DNA of 19,123 nucleotides from VXNE01 sp964518405 (lineage in GTDB: Bacteria > Pseudomonadota > Gammaproteobacteria > Pseudomonadales > Azotimanducaceae), in assembly GCA_964518405.1 (NCBI GenBank), contig CAZFGB010000241.1:1-19123 (forward strand). The letters are read 5' to 3'. The position numbers were made by a program, and so were the translations under genes. Position 1 is the first letter of the stretch, and the number at the start of each line of letters is the position of its first letter. Positions 1 to 7,408 of this stretch are shown here, piece by piece. The notes beneath the pieces were generated by a model, which worked only from the letters and a program-made list of their open reading frames with translations, was not told the DNA's origin and did not search any database.

Positions 1-372
<372 letters not shown>

Positions 373-528
373 ATAATCGAGCGTGCGCCCACGCCAACCG
401 TGCGTGCCGCGCCGACATTGTATGGAAGAGTGACACTAGTTTGGACACATTTGCCGACTTCATCGATACTCCTCGTCCGGGGATGATGGCCGCCAAATGC
501 GAGGCGGGCGTCCCCGGTCGACTGGTTT

Positions 529-645
529 GCCTGACGGCCATAGCGAGTCTGAACCACCTGAATCCATCTCGAACTCAGAAGTGAAAGGGCTCTGCGCCGA
601 TGGTAGTGTGGGGATTCCCCATGCGAGAGTAGGACATCGTCAGGC
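529..645 (+). rRNA. rrf: 5S ribosomal RNA
   Basis: The ends form the helix I of 5S rRNA: gcctgacg at 529-536 pairs with cgtcaggc at 638-645. The internal segments around 'ccacctgaatccatctcgaactcagaagtgaaa' (given here only as a landmark near 555-587) and the 'gagagtagg' box match bacterial 5S rRNA. The length of about 117 nt is normal. It is the last gene of the rRNA operon and is followed ten bases later by an intrinsic terminator. Confidence 0.96.
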
Positions 646-654
646 TTTTATTTG

Positions 655-685
655 AAAACCGGCCCCGGATGGGCCGGTTTTTTTT
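655..685 (+). terminator. Intrinsic terminator of the rRNA operon
   Basis: An 11-bp perfect stem (aaaaccggccc at 655-665, gggccggtttt at 671-681) with a 5-nt loop runs into a T tract ending at 685. The A run on the left makes it potentially bidirectional, so it could also serve the convergent tauD-like gene on the minus strand. Confidence 0.93.
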
Positions 686-742
686 GTCCTGCGGTTTCTG
701 TCGAGGTGCCGCGGCAGGTGCCGGGCCGGCACCGCATCGCGG

Positions 743-1549
743 TTACCGCGATGGACGCTCGTCCCAGCACACCGCGACGCGGTGCAGCTCGCGGACGTGG
801 CCGCTGAAATCGTTCGCGCCGGCGTGCTGAACGCACCTCTGGTCCCATATCGCCAGCGTGCCGGGTTGGTAGCGTACGCGTGCCTGATAGCTTTGCTGGG
901 TGCAGTGCGCAAACAGGAAACCGAGCAGCGCAGCGCTCTCCCGCTCTGCGAGCTGCACGACGCTCTTGGTGTAACCCCCGTTCACGTAGAGCGCCTTGCG
1001 GCCGGTTTCCGGATGGGTGATCACCACCGGATGCGTCACGGGTTGCTTGGCCAGGTTCGGATCGATGTTGCGTCCGTCGTGCAGGGCGTCGAGGGAATCG
1101 ACGAATTCTCTCATGGAATCGGAGAGACCCTCGTAGGCACTGTACTGCGACGCGAATACCGTATCGCCTCCCACCGGCGGGATTTCGCGCGCAAGCAACA
1201 TGGTGATCTTCGGGGGTATTTCGTGCCAGGTCGAGTCGGTGTGCCACTGGTCCGAAACGGCTGGATGGTCCGGAGCGGCACGGACGAGGAGCGCGTCGTC
1301 ATGGCCCTCCAGGGGCGAAAAGCCATGCGCGTGGAGCTTGCCCCAGCGCATGCCGAATTCCCTCAGTTGGCCGAGGGTGAGATGCGCCTGACCGTGGATG
1401 GCGAGCGCGCCGTATTCCAGCAGCAACGCGTGCACGGCAGCGAAACCGTTTTCGTCGAGAGACGCCACATCCAGGCCCCGTACTTCGGCGCCCAAGGCTC
1501 CGGTCAATGGTCGAATGTCCAAGGCGGCTTCTTGTTCCACGGTTCCCAT
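743..1549 (-). CDS. TauD/TfdA-family Fe(II)/2-oxoglutarate-dependent dioxygenase
   Basis: The 268-residue product matches the taurine dioxygenase family (about 280 residues in E. coli TauD). The metal triad is visible as H103 and D105 in WHTDSTW and H242 in QHAG. The 2-oxoglutarate residues are T130 in GGDT and R253, eleven residues after H242 as in TauD. R257 in LHR sits where TauD binds the sulfonate, so an anionic substrate is possible but not proven. The open frame extends upstream, but the ATG at 1549 has a strong Shine-Dalgarno (GGAGGAG, 7 nt away) and the family sequence begins there. The gene stands alone, divergent from birA and convergent with the rRNA operon. The substrate cannot be told from sequence. 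Confidence 0.93.
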   Translation of the reverse strand: MGTVEQEAALDIRPLTGALGAEVRGLDVASLDENGFAAVHALLLEYGALAIHGQAHLTLGQLREFGMRWGKLHAHGFSPLEGHDDALLVRAAPDHPAVSDQWHTDSTWHEIPPKITMLLAREIPPVGGDTVFASQYSAYEGLSDSMREFVDSLDALHDGRNIDPNLAKQPVTHPVVITHPETGRKALYVNGGYTKSVVQLAERESAALLGFLFAHCTQQSYQARVRYQPGTLAIWDQRCVQHAGANDFSGHVRELHRVAVCWDERPSR

Positions 1550-1803
1550 GTAGTCGCTCCTCCGGCAGCATTTCGCCGCTTGACCATGCACTGCGGAAGG
1601 CGCGCGCCTCGGTGGGTCGGCAGCTACGCTTCGCAATGCTTGCCCCTGTTGGCCAAGACTTGCGCAGATCATACTATCTGCCCGTGCGGCGATGTCGCCC
1701 CCCAAATGGGCAACCTGATTTCCGACACCTGCCGCGCTTGATCGGGCACGCGGCCAACCCGCCTCCGCAGGGGTCCGGATCTGATTCATGGAGGGGCAAA
1801 GCA
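1550..1803. promoter_or_regulatory. Divergent intergenic region between tauD-like gene and birA
   Basis: About 254 bases separate the two divergent starts. The frame upstream of the birA start stays open but encodes nothing resembling a BirA winged helix. The region must contain promoters for both genes, but I could not assign convincing -35/-10 pairs. Confidence 0.5.
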
Positions 1804-2718
1804 GTGAGTATTCCCGCCACCTTCGAACAACTCGCGGCCCATCGGGTTGCGCGGGTCGACCCGACCGACCGGCCGATGCTTGAGCGCTATGGCATTGCCG
1901 TTCGCGGCGGTACGGCGGTGCTGGACGAGGACATCGAACTTCTGGACGCCGGGCGAATACGCAATCAGTTGGGGGATGGAACGCGAATATGGCTGAAACG
2001 GATTTGCGTTCGGCCGCATATCGATTCAACGAACACGGCGCTGATGCGGTTGGGGCTGCGGCGCGACATCGACGGAGAAGTGCTCATTGCGGAGGCGCAG
2101 ACGGCGGGCAGGGGTCGACGCGGGCGCGAATGGATCAGTCCTTTCGGCCGTAATCTCGCCATGAGTCTGGGCCTGCGTATCGACCGGCCGTTAAGGGAAA
2201 TCGGCGCGGTAGGCTTGGCAGTCGGCCTTGCGGTCGCGGGCGCGTTGGAGCAGTTGGGCGTTCGGGGCGCGAAGCTCAAGTGGCCGAACGACGTCGTGCT
2301 CGGAACGCGCAAGTTGTGCGGCATCCTGATCGAACTGCCGGCAGCGAAGGAACCGCCGTGTGTGGTCATCGGCATCGGTATCAATGTCGGCGGCATGTCG
2401 GCCGTGGCGCCGCTGGTGGATCAGGCTGTCGCCGATGTCACCGAGCAGGTGCCTGACGCGTCGCGGAACCGCCTGGCCGGCATGGTGATGGACGGGGTCT
2501 ACAATTTCTGCAAGCGGTTCGAGCGGCACGGTTTCGCACGCATGAGGCCCGCGTACGACACCCTGCACCGATTTCACGGCGAACCCGTGCGCCTCGTCGT
2601 TGGTACCGAGGAGGTGACGGGCACCGTCGCCGGCGTCGGCCTGGACGGTGCCTTGCAACTGCAGACGGGCGCGGGTATCCGAAACTTCATCGGCGGCGAG
2701 GTGTCTCTGCGGAATTGA
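1804..2718 (+). CDS. birA: Biotin--[acetyl-CoA-carboxylase] ligase, lacking the DNA-binding domain
   Basis: The protein activates biotin to biotinyl-5'-AMP and transfers it to the biotin carboxyl carrier protein of acetyl-CoA carboxylase, in the cytoplasm. The 304-residue product has the ligase-domain marks in order: HIDSTN at about 72-77, the nucleotide-binding loop GRGRRGR at 102-108, KWPND at 159-163, the RKLCGIL lysine at 170, GIGINV at 190-195, and the small C-terminal domain ending GGEVSLRN. The GTG start at 1804 has GGAGGGG about 7 nt upstream. Only about 28 residues precede the segment that aligns with the end of the E. coli winged helix, and they do not resemble a helix-turn-helix. 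The repressor function is therefore probably missing. The stop overlaps the coaX start. Confidence 0.95.
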   Translation: MSIPATFEQLAAHRVARVDPTDRPMLERYGIAVRGGTAVLDEDIELLDAGRIRNQLGDGTRIWLKRICVRPHIDSTNTALMRLGLRRDIDGEVLIAEAQTAGRGRRGREWISPFGRNLAMSLGLRIDRPLREIGAVGLAVGLAVAGALEQLGVRGAKLKWPNDVVLGTRKLCGILIELPAAKEPPCVVIGIGINVGGMSAVAPLVDQAVADVTEQVPDASRNRLAGMVMDGVYNFCKRFERHGFARMRPAYDTLHRFHGEPVRLVVGTEEVTGTVAGVGLDGALQLQTGAGIRNFIGGEVSLRN

Positions 2719-3407
2719 AACGGCTGGATGTGGACATCGGCAACACCCGAACCAAGTGGCGATTTGGCGGGGCGCGGGGTACGGAATCGGGCGTGGTGAC
2801 CCCCGCCCTCGAGGATCGGCCCGACCGCGTCTGTATCGCGTGTGTATCGGCGGCGCGCGAGGAGATCGGGGCGCGGTTCGAGTCGGCTTTTGGTGTGCAT
2901 CCCGAGTTTGCCGAGACGACGGCCCGACTGGCTGGGGTCACCTGCGGGTACAAGGATCCCGCCTTGCTCGGCGTCGATCGTTGGCTGGCCCTGGTCGCTG
3001 CCTGGAATGCGGCTAGGCGGCCAGCCGTTGTGGCCGACATCGGTACGGCCGCGACACTCGACTTCGTGATGTCCGATGGTCGTCATGTCGGCGGTTATAT
3101 CGTGCCCGGACTGGGGACGATGGCGGCGGCGTTGGCGCGGGAGACCGCGCGCGTTCGGGTAACGGGAGACCTCGCGCCCGACCTGCTCCCCGGACGTGAC
3201 ACTGTGCAGGCCGTGCGCGGAGGTACGACCGCGATGCTGGTGTCCTTTCTCGAGTGGTCCGTGGCGCGGTTCTCGTGCCGGGACGGGGAATCGCCGGTCG
3301 TTTTCCTCACCGGAGGAGACGCTGACGATCTCGCCGCGCGGCTATCCTTTCCCGTTCGCATCGAGCCTGACCTGGTTCTCGATGGTCTGGCGCTGGCTTT
3401 GCCCTGA
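2715..3407 (+). CDS. coaX: Type III pantothenate kinase
   Basis: CoaX phosphorylates pantothenate, the first step of coenzyme A synthesis, and is the monovalent-cation-dependent type of the ASKHA fold. The 230-residue product shows DIGNTRTK at 7-14 (phosphate loop), GVDRW at 86-90, DIGTA at 108-112 with the catalytic aspartate, GGYIVPG at 126-132 and TGGD at 199-202. All are typical of the family, though at 230 residues it is slightly short. The start is a TTG that overlaps the birA TGA, implying translational coupling. This birA-coaX pairing is common in proteobacteria. Confidence 0.95.
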   Translation: MKRLDVDIGNTRTKWRFGGARGTESGVVTPALEDRPDRVCIACVSAAREEIGARFESAFGVHPEFAETTARLAGVTCGYKDPALLGVDRWLALVAAWNAARRPAVVADIGTAATLDFVMSDGRHVGGYIVPGLGTMAAALARETARVRVTGDLAPDLLPGRDTVQAVRGGTTAMLVSFLEWSVARFSCRDGESPVVFLTGGDADDLAARLSFPVRIEPDLVLDGLALALP

Positions 3408-3439
3408 CAGGATGGGATGAAGACGGGAGTAGACGAAGT

Positions 3440-4024
3440 TTGCGACCATCTCCGGTGAGAACTTTGCCGCTCGCGTTCTGGATTCTGGTCGTCGTCAATG
3501 CCGCGATTCTGGCCTTGGTCTGGTTGGAGCGAACGCTCGCGGTGACGGACAGCGCTCCCGAGTCGCCGGACCATCGGGCGCCGTTTGCGGAGGGATTCTC
3601 GGAGTGCGTCGTGCTTGGTCCTTTAGAAAGCTACGATGCAGCAGAAGCGTTGGCGCTGCGGATTAGAGCGGATGGGGGTCGGGCGTTGATCCAGAAGCGG
3701 GAAATCCTGAGCCGCCCCGACTATGTTGTGCATGTGGCACCGTCGGCTTCCCGGGAACTGGCGATGCGGAGGTTGCGGGAACTGAAAAACCAGGCCATCG
3801 ACGGACAGGTGATCTCCGACGGCGGGTTGGCCAATGCCGTGTCGGTAGGCGTTTTCGGGCTGCTTGCTCCCGCCGAGGCGCGGCGGCAACGTGTCGCGGA
3901 TCTCGGCTACGACGTGGACATCGCGCGCCTCGAGCGGCGCCGCACCGATTATTCGGTGTACTCGGACGGGCCGCCTGTCCGCAGGCCGCAAGGCGTTCGT
4001 CTGGAACCGTGCGAGAACGGCTGA
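3440..4024 (+). CDS. Membrane-anchored SPOR-domain protein
   Basis: The 194-residue product starts with a short positively charged segment and one membrane helix at about residues 9-28. A periplasmic part follows, in which residues of about 53-130 look like a SPOR fold (ECVVLGPL...DAAEALALRI, YVVHVAP, then a helix and a glycine-rich strand). SPOR domains bind denuded glycan strands in septal peptidoglycan, so a role at the cell wall or division site is likely but inferred. The start is uncertain: TTG at 3440 has GGGAG about 10 nt upstream, and a GTG at 3455 is the alternative. Its place after birA-coaX and before tRNA genes is the same in many Gammaproteobacteria. Confidence 0.8.
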   Translation: MRPSPVRTLPLAFWILVVVNAAILALVWLERTLAVTDSAPESPDHRAPFAEGFSECVVLGPLESYDAAEALALRIRADGGRALIQKREILSRPDYVVHVAPSASRELAMRRLRELKNQAIDGQVISDGGLANAVSVGVFGLLAPAEARRQRVADLGYDVDIARLERRRTDYSVYSDGPPVRRPQGVRLEPCENG

Positions 4025-4032
4025 TTTTCCGG

Positions 4033-4061
4033 TTGTCTGCGGCCGCCGCATCGTCTATCTT
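4033..4061 (+). promoter_or_regulatory. Candidate sigma-70 promoter for tRNA-Thr
   Basis: TTGTCT at 4033-4038 and TATCTT at 4056-4061 are separated by 17 bp. The predicted start lies about 29 bases before the mature tRNA, and the stretch after the -10 box is C-rich. Each box matches the consensus in four of six positions. It is a prediction from spacing and similarity only. Confidence 0.4.
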
Positions 4062-4096
4062 TCGCCACCCGCCAGATTCGGCGCAGGGTTTCTTGA

Positions 4097-4172
4097 GCCG
4101 CCATAGCTCAGCCGGTAGAGCAGCTCACTTGTAATGAGAAGGTCCAGGGTTCGATTCCTTGTGGCGGCACCA
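4097..4172 (+). tRNA. tRNA-Thr (anticodon TGT)
   Basis: The acceptor stem GCCGCCA at 4097-4103 pairs with TGGCGGC at 4162-4168, followed by discriminator A and an encoded CCA at 4170-4172. The D arm AGCTCAG...GGTAGAGC and T arm GGTTCGATTCC are intact. The anticodon TGT is at 4130-4132. The G-A apposition at the base of the anticodon stem is also found in E. coli tRNA-Thr. In many Gammaproteobacteria this gene lies in a Tyr-Gly-Thr-tuf cluster. Here it is alone and followed by a transporter. Confidence 0.96.
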
Positions 4173-4241
4173 GGTTGATTTCGCACTGCGGTCTTTCGTC
4201 CGGCAACGCCCGGAGGAGAAAATCGCGCAGAAATCAAGTCG

Positions 4242-4261
4242 CTGAGCGAGACTGAGCGAGA
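4242..4261. repeat. Two tandem copies of a 10-bp unit
   Basis: CTGAGCGAGA occurs twice in direct succession at 4242-4251 and 4252-4261, between tRNA-Thr and dctP and just upstream of a TTGACA box. A nearby AGTCGCT also occurs twice, flanking the repeat. It could be an operator or a small slippage product. I cannot tell which. Confidence 0.6.
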
Positions 4262-4269
4262 GTCGCTTC

Positions 4270-4298
4270 TTGACACGTTCGGGGCGCGTCACCACACT
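4270..4298 (+). promoter_or_regulatory. Possible promoter for the TRAP transporter operon
   Basis: A perfect -35 box TTGACA at 4270-4275 lies about 55 bases before the dctP start. At a 17-bp spacing the -10 position reads CACACT, a poor match, so any promoter here would probably need an activator. It sits directly after the tandem 10-bp repeat. Confidence 0.3.
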
Positions 4299-4330
4299 CG
4301 TTTGCTGCTTCCACGGAACGGGGTGCCCGC

Positions 4331-5377
4331 ATGGGACCTTTCGGCGCCGGCGCCGCGCGTCTCTTCGCTCTGACCGCGCTTGTCGCATTCGGCCTGGGAA
4401 CGGCCGCGGGCGCGACGGTCGATGGTCCGCAGCTCTCGTGGGACGTGTCGCTGTGGGGCAAGCCGCGCGCGGGGACCGCGGTCGCGGATGCGCTGGCTGC
4501 CGTCGTCGAGGAAAGGACCGGCGGGGCCTGGCGTATGAAGTTGCACTACGGCGAGGCGCTGTCGAAGTCTCGGGAGAACCTCGACGGCATCGCCATAGAA
4601 GCGTTCCAGGCGGCGATGTTCTGCAACTTCTATCATCCGCGCAAGAACCCCGCCCTGATGGTGTTGACCATGCCGTTTCTGCCGATGGCGGACTGGGAGG
4701 CCAACCGCCGCATTCGCGAAGCGGTGTACGCCCATCCCGCGGTGGTTGGGGAAATGGCGCGGTGGAACGCCATGATCTACACCTCCACTTTTCTGCCGCA
4801 GTACGAACTCCTCGGGCGCGGCGAACCGCCCGCCGACCTCGACAGCTGGAAGGGCTTGACCGTGCGCGCCGGCGGGGGTCTCGGCCAGGCCATGAGACTG
4901 CTCGGCGCGACGCCGGCCAGTTCCACGGCCACGGAGGTCTATACCGGCGTTCAGCAAGGCACCATGGACGCCGCATCCTTCCCGTTCACCTACGGTCACG
5001 TCTCCTATCGCATCCACGAAGTGGCGGAGTGGTTCACCGGCAACCTCTCGCCGGGAACGTCCGACTGCCCGCTGGTTTTCGGCATCACGGCCTACGAGTC
5101 GCTCCCGCGGCAGTACAAGCAACTGCTGGCGGACGTGAAGGAGGAAGTCATCGCGGCGCAGATCCAGGCGTACGTCGATGTAGACGCCGAAAACCTGCCT
5201 ATGCTGAAAGCGTTGCTCACGGAGGTTCGCTATACCGAGGCGCAACTGGCCCAGTTTCGCGCGCGGGCGGGCAAACCGGTGATCGACGCCTGGATCGCCG
5301 AAAACGCGCGCCGTTTCGACGCTTCGGGGCTGGTGGAAGCCGTGTTCGGGGCCGTGGGGCAGACCTACGAACAGTAA
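4331..5377 (+). CDS. dctP: TRAP transporter substrate-binding protein, DctP family
   Basis: This is the periplasmic solute-binding subunit of a tripartite ATP-independent transporter, which delivers an organic acid to the DctQM membrane complex. The 348-residue length is typical. Residues 1-27 form a signal peptide (hydrophobic core LFALTALVAFGLG, cleavage near GTAAGA). The family's carboxylate-binding arginine is probably R179 in GLTVRAGG. The following segment (STATEVYTGVQQGTMDAA, about 198-215) is the usual DctP helix that precedes the second lobe. The two genes downstream encode its membrane partners. The ligand cannot be predicted. A very weak Shine-Dalgarno precedes the ATG at 4331. Confidence 0.92.
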   Translation: MGPFGAGAARLFALTALVAFGLGTAAGATVDGPQLSWDVSLWGKPRAGTAVADALAAVVEERTGGAWRMKLHYGEALSKSRENLDGIAIEAFQAAMFCNFYHPRKNPALMVLTMPFLPMADWEANRRIREAVYAHPAVVGEMARWNAMIYTSTFLPQYELLGRGEPPADLDSWKGLTVRAGGGLGQAMRLLGATPASSTATEVYTGVQQGTMDAASFPFTYGHVSYRIHEVAEWFTGNLSPGTSDCPLVFGITAYESLPRQYKQLLADVKEEVIAAQIQAYVDVDAENLPMLKALLTEVRYTEAQLAQFRARAGKPVIDAWIAENARRFDASGLVEAVFGAVGQTYEQ

Positions 5378-5413
5378 AGCCGGGCCCCGTCTCTTGACCA
5401 CGCCGCCACGACC

Positions 5414-6022
5414 GTGAACGACGCCTTCGGTCGTCGCCTGAATCGGGCTGACCGATATCTTGGCCTGATCGAGAACGGCCTCAACCTCTGCGCGGGGGTG
5501 CTCATCTTCGCGCTGATGCTGCTCGGCGTCGCCCAGATCGTCCTGCGCACGGTGTTCGACGCGCCGATTTTCGGATACATCGACGTTGTGGAAGTGTCGA
5601 TGGTGGGCTTCGCCGTCCTGTCCATCGCGTATGTGCAGCGTGTCGGCGCGCATGTGCGCATGGAAATCCTGGTCGCCCGGCTCAGGGGCCGCTGGCTCTG
5701 GCTGACCGAGATGCTGGGAACGGCGCTGGCCGCGTTCATCGTCGGCGTGCTCATTCCCTATGCCTGGCGGCACTTCGAGCGGGCGTTCGAATACGGCGAC
5801 AGCACGATCGACATCGAGCTCGCGACTTGGCCGGCGAAACTCGTCGTCCCCGTGGCCCTGTCCGTCCTGCTGGTCCGGCTGCTGCTCCAGTTGGCGGGAT
5901 ACTGGCGCCTCGTGATGCATCCGGGGCTGGAACCCGTCGCGGTGCCCACCATCCAGGACGCGGCCGCCCAGGCGGAATCGGAGATTCGCCTATCGGATAG
6001 CGACAACGAGGCGGTGCGATGA
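5414..6022 (+). CDS. dctQ: TRAP transporter small membrane subunit, DctQ family
   Basis: The 202-residue product has the four membrane helices expected of DctQ, at about 25-46, 58-76, 96-117 and 142-165, with the R..F..P..GY.D..E motif region after helix 1 (about 45-60). A charged C-terminal tail follows. The GTG at 5414 is the only good start, 36 bases after dctP. The stop overlaps the dctM ATG in an ATGA arrangement, so the two membrane subunits are translationally coupled. DctQ and DctM together form the sodium-driven uptake channel in the inner membrane. Confidence 0.92.
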   Translation: MNDAFGRRLNRADRYLGLIENGLNLCAGVLIFALMLLGVAQIVLRTVFDAPIFGYIDVVEVSMVGFAVLSIAYVQRVGAHVRMEILVARLRGRWLWLTEMLGTALAAFIVGVLIPYAWRHFERAFEYGDSTIDIELATWPAKLVVPVALSVLLVRLLLQLAGYWRLVMHPGLEPVAVPTIQDAAAQAESEIRLSDSDNEAVR

Positions 6023-7377
6023 GCGGGATCAGTGAACTGTGGGCTGGCATAGCGGGCGTCATCCTGCTTGTCGCCATGGTGGCCGTCGGGGTTCGCGTCT
6101 ACGTCGCCGCCGCGCTGACCGGTTTTCTCGGGCTGCTGGCCCTCAAGGGATGGAACGTGGCGGCGGCGGTGGCGGGCACCATTCCTCATTCCAAGACCGT
6201 GACCTATCCGCTGTCCGTTCTGCCGCTCTTCATCCTCATCGGCTTTCTGGCGTTCCACGCGGGCTTGACGACGCGACTGTTCGAGGCGGCGCGCCGTTGG
6301 GTGGGGTGGGTGCCCGGGGGACTGGCGGTGTCCACGGTCTTCGCCAGCGCCGGCTTCGCCGCGGTATCCGGGGCGTCGACGGCGACGGCCGCGGTGTTTT
6401 CCCGGGTCGCCATTCCGGACATGCTCCGCAACCGCTATAGCAAACGACTGACGGCGGGCGTCATAGCGGCGGGCGGCACGCTGGCGTCGCTGATTCCGCC
6501 GTCCGCGATCCTCGTGATCTACGCCATCATCGTGGAGGAGTCGGTGGGCAAGTTGCTGCTCGCAGGACTGCTTCCCGGCGTCGTATCGGTGCTGATATAC
6601 GCGTCGTTGATCATCGGCATGTGCGCGGTCCGACCGGATCTCGGGCGTTCCATCCACGGCTTCACGTGGCGCCAGCGTTTCGCCAGTCTGCCTGGCGCCC
6701 TGCCCATATTCCTGGTCGTCGGCATCATTTTCGGGGCGCTCTACTCCGGCGCCGCGACGCCCACCGAAGCCGGCGCCCTGGGTGCCGCCGTAGTGTTCGG
6801 TCTCTATGCCCTGCGGGCCTACCGGGAGCGCTCGGTCAAGCAGATGGGCAGCCGCCTTCGGGAAGCCCTGATGGAGACGGCCAAGCTCACCGTGATGATA
6901 TTCACGTTGATCTGGGGCGTGTTCCTGTTCGTGCGTTTCCTTGGCTTCGCCGGTCTGCCGGGAGCTTTCGCGGACTGGGTGGTGACACTCGATATGCCCC
7001 CGCTCCTGATCGTCGTCTGCATCCTGCTCGCCTACGCCGTGCTCGGGATGTTCATGGACGCCATCGGCATGCTGGTGCTGACGCTGCCGGTGGTGTATCC
7101 GGCCGTGATCGCGCTTGGCTACGACCCGATATGGTTCGGCATCGTGGTCGTCAAGATGGCGGAAATCTGTCTCATCACGCCGCCCATCGGACTCAACTGT
7201 TTCGTCGTCTCCGGGGTCGCGCGGGGCTTGCGCGACGATGAGGGCGCCTCGCTCGCGATACCGCTGCAGGATGTGTTTCGCGGCATCGGCCCATTCTTCG
7301 TCGCCGACGTGCTGACGGTCGCCGTCCTCTTGGCAGTGCCGGACATCGTCCTGTGGCTCCCCCGGATGATGGGTTGA
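6019..7377 (+). CDS. dctM: TRAP transporter large permease subunit, DctM family
   Basis: The 452-residue product is a highly hydrophobic, 12- or 13-helix protein of the ion-transporter superfamily. Family marks include the SGASTATAAVFSRVAIP loop at about 117-133, the GTLASLIPPSAILVIYAII repeat-1 hairpin at about 153-171, and the LITPPIGLNCFVVSG repeat-2 hairpin near 387-401. The two inverted hairpins would hold the sodium and substrate sites. It overlaps dctQ by 4 bp and completes the dctPQM operon. The FAD oxidoreductase gene that follows 31 bases later may be co-transcribed. Confidence 0.94.
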   Translation: MSGISELWAGIAGVILLVAMVAVGVRVYVAAALTGFLGLLALKGWNVAAAVAGTIPHSKTVTYPLSVLPLFILIGFLAFHAGLTTRLFEAARRWVGWVPGGLAVSTVFASAGFAAVSGASTATAAVFSRVAIPDMLRNRYSKRLTAGVIAAGGTLASLIPPSAILVIYAIIVEESVGKLLLAGLLPGVVSVLIYASLIIGMCAVRPDLGRSIHGFTWRQRFASLPGALPIFLVVGIIFGALYSGAATPTEAGALGAAVVFGLYALRAYRERSVKQMGSRLREALMETAKLTVMIFTLIWGVFLFVRFLGFAGLPGAFADWVVTLDMPPLLIVVCILLAYAVLGMFMDAIGMLVLTLPVVYPAVIALGYDPIWFGIVVVKMAEICLITPPIGLNCFVVSGVARGLRDDEGASLAIPLQDVFRGIGPFFVADVLTVAVLLAVPDIVLWLPRMMG

Positions 7378-7408
7378 GCGCCGTTCAACACGCTAGGGAC
7401 GCTCGACC

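Noticed and set aside
743..2029. A 428-residue version of the TauD-like protein
   Set aside because: The extra 160 N-terminal residues have no family similarity and run across the birA gene. ATG 1549 has a strong ribosome binding site and matches the family's N-terminus.
4173..4269. Intrinsic terminator after tRNA-Thr
   Set aside because: Some imperfect pairing exists around the tandem repeat, but no stable stem followed by a T run could be drawn.
4289..5920. A 543-residue minus-strand open frame opposite dctP and dctQ
   Set aside because: Its histidine/arginine-rich composition is typical of the antisense frame of GC-rich genes, and the plus strand encodes clear TRAP subunits.
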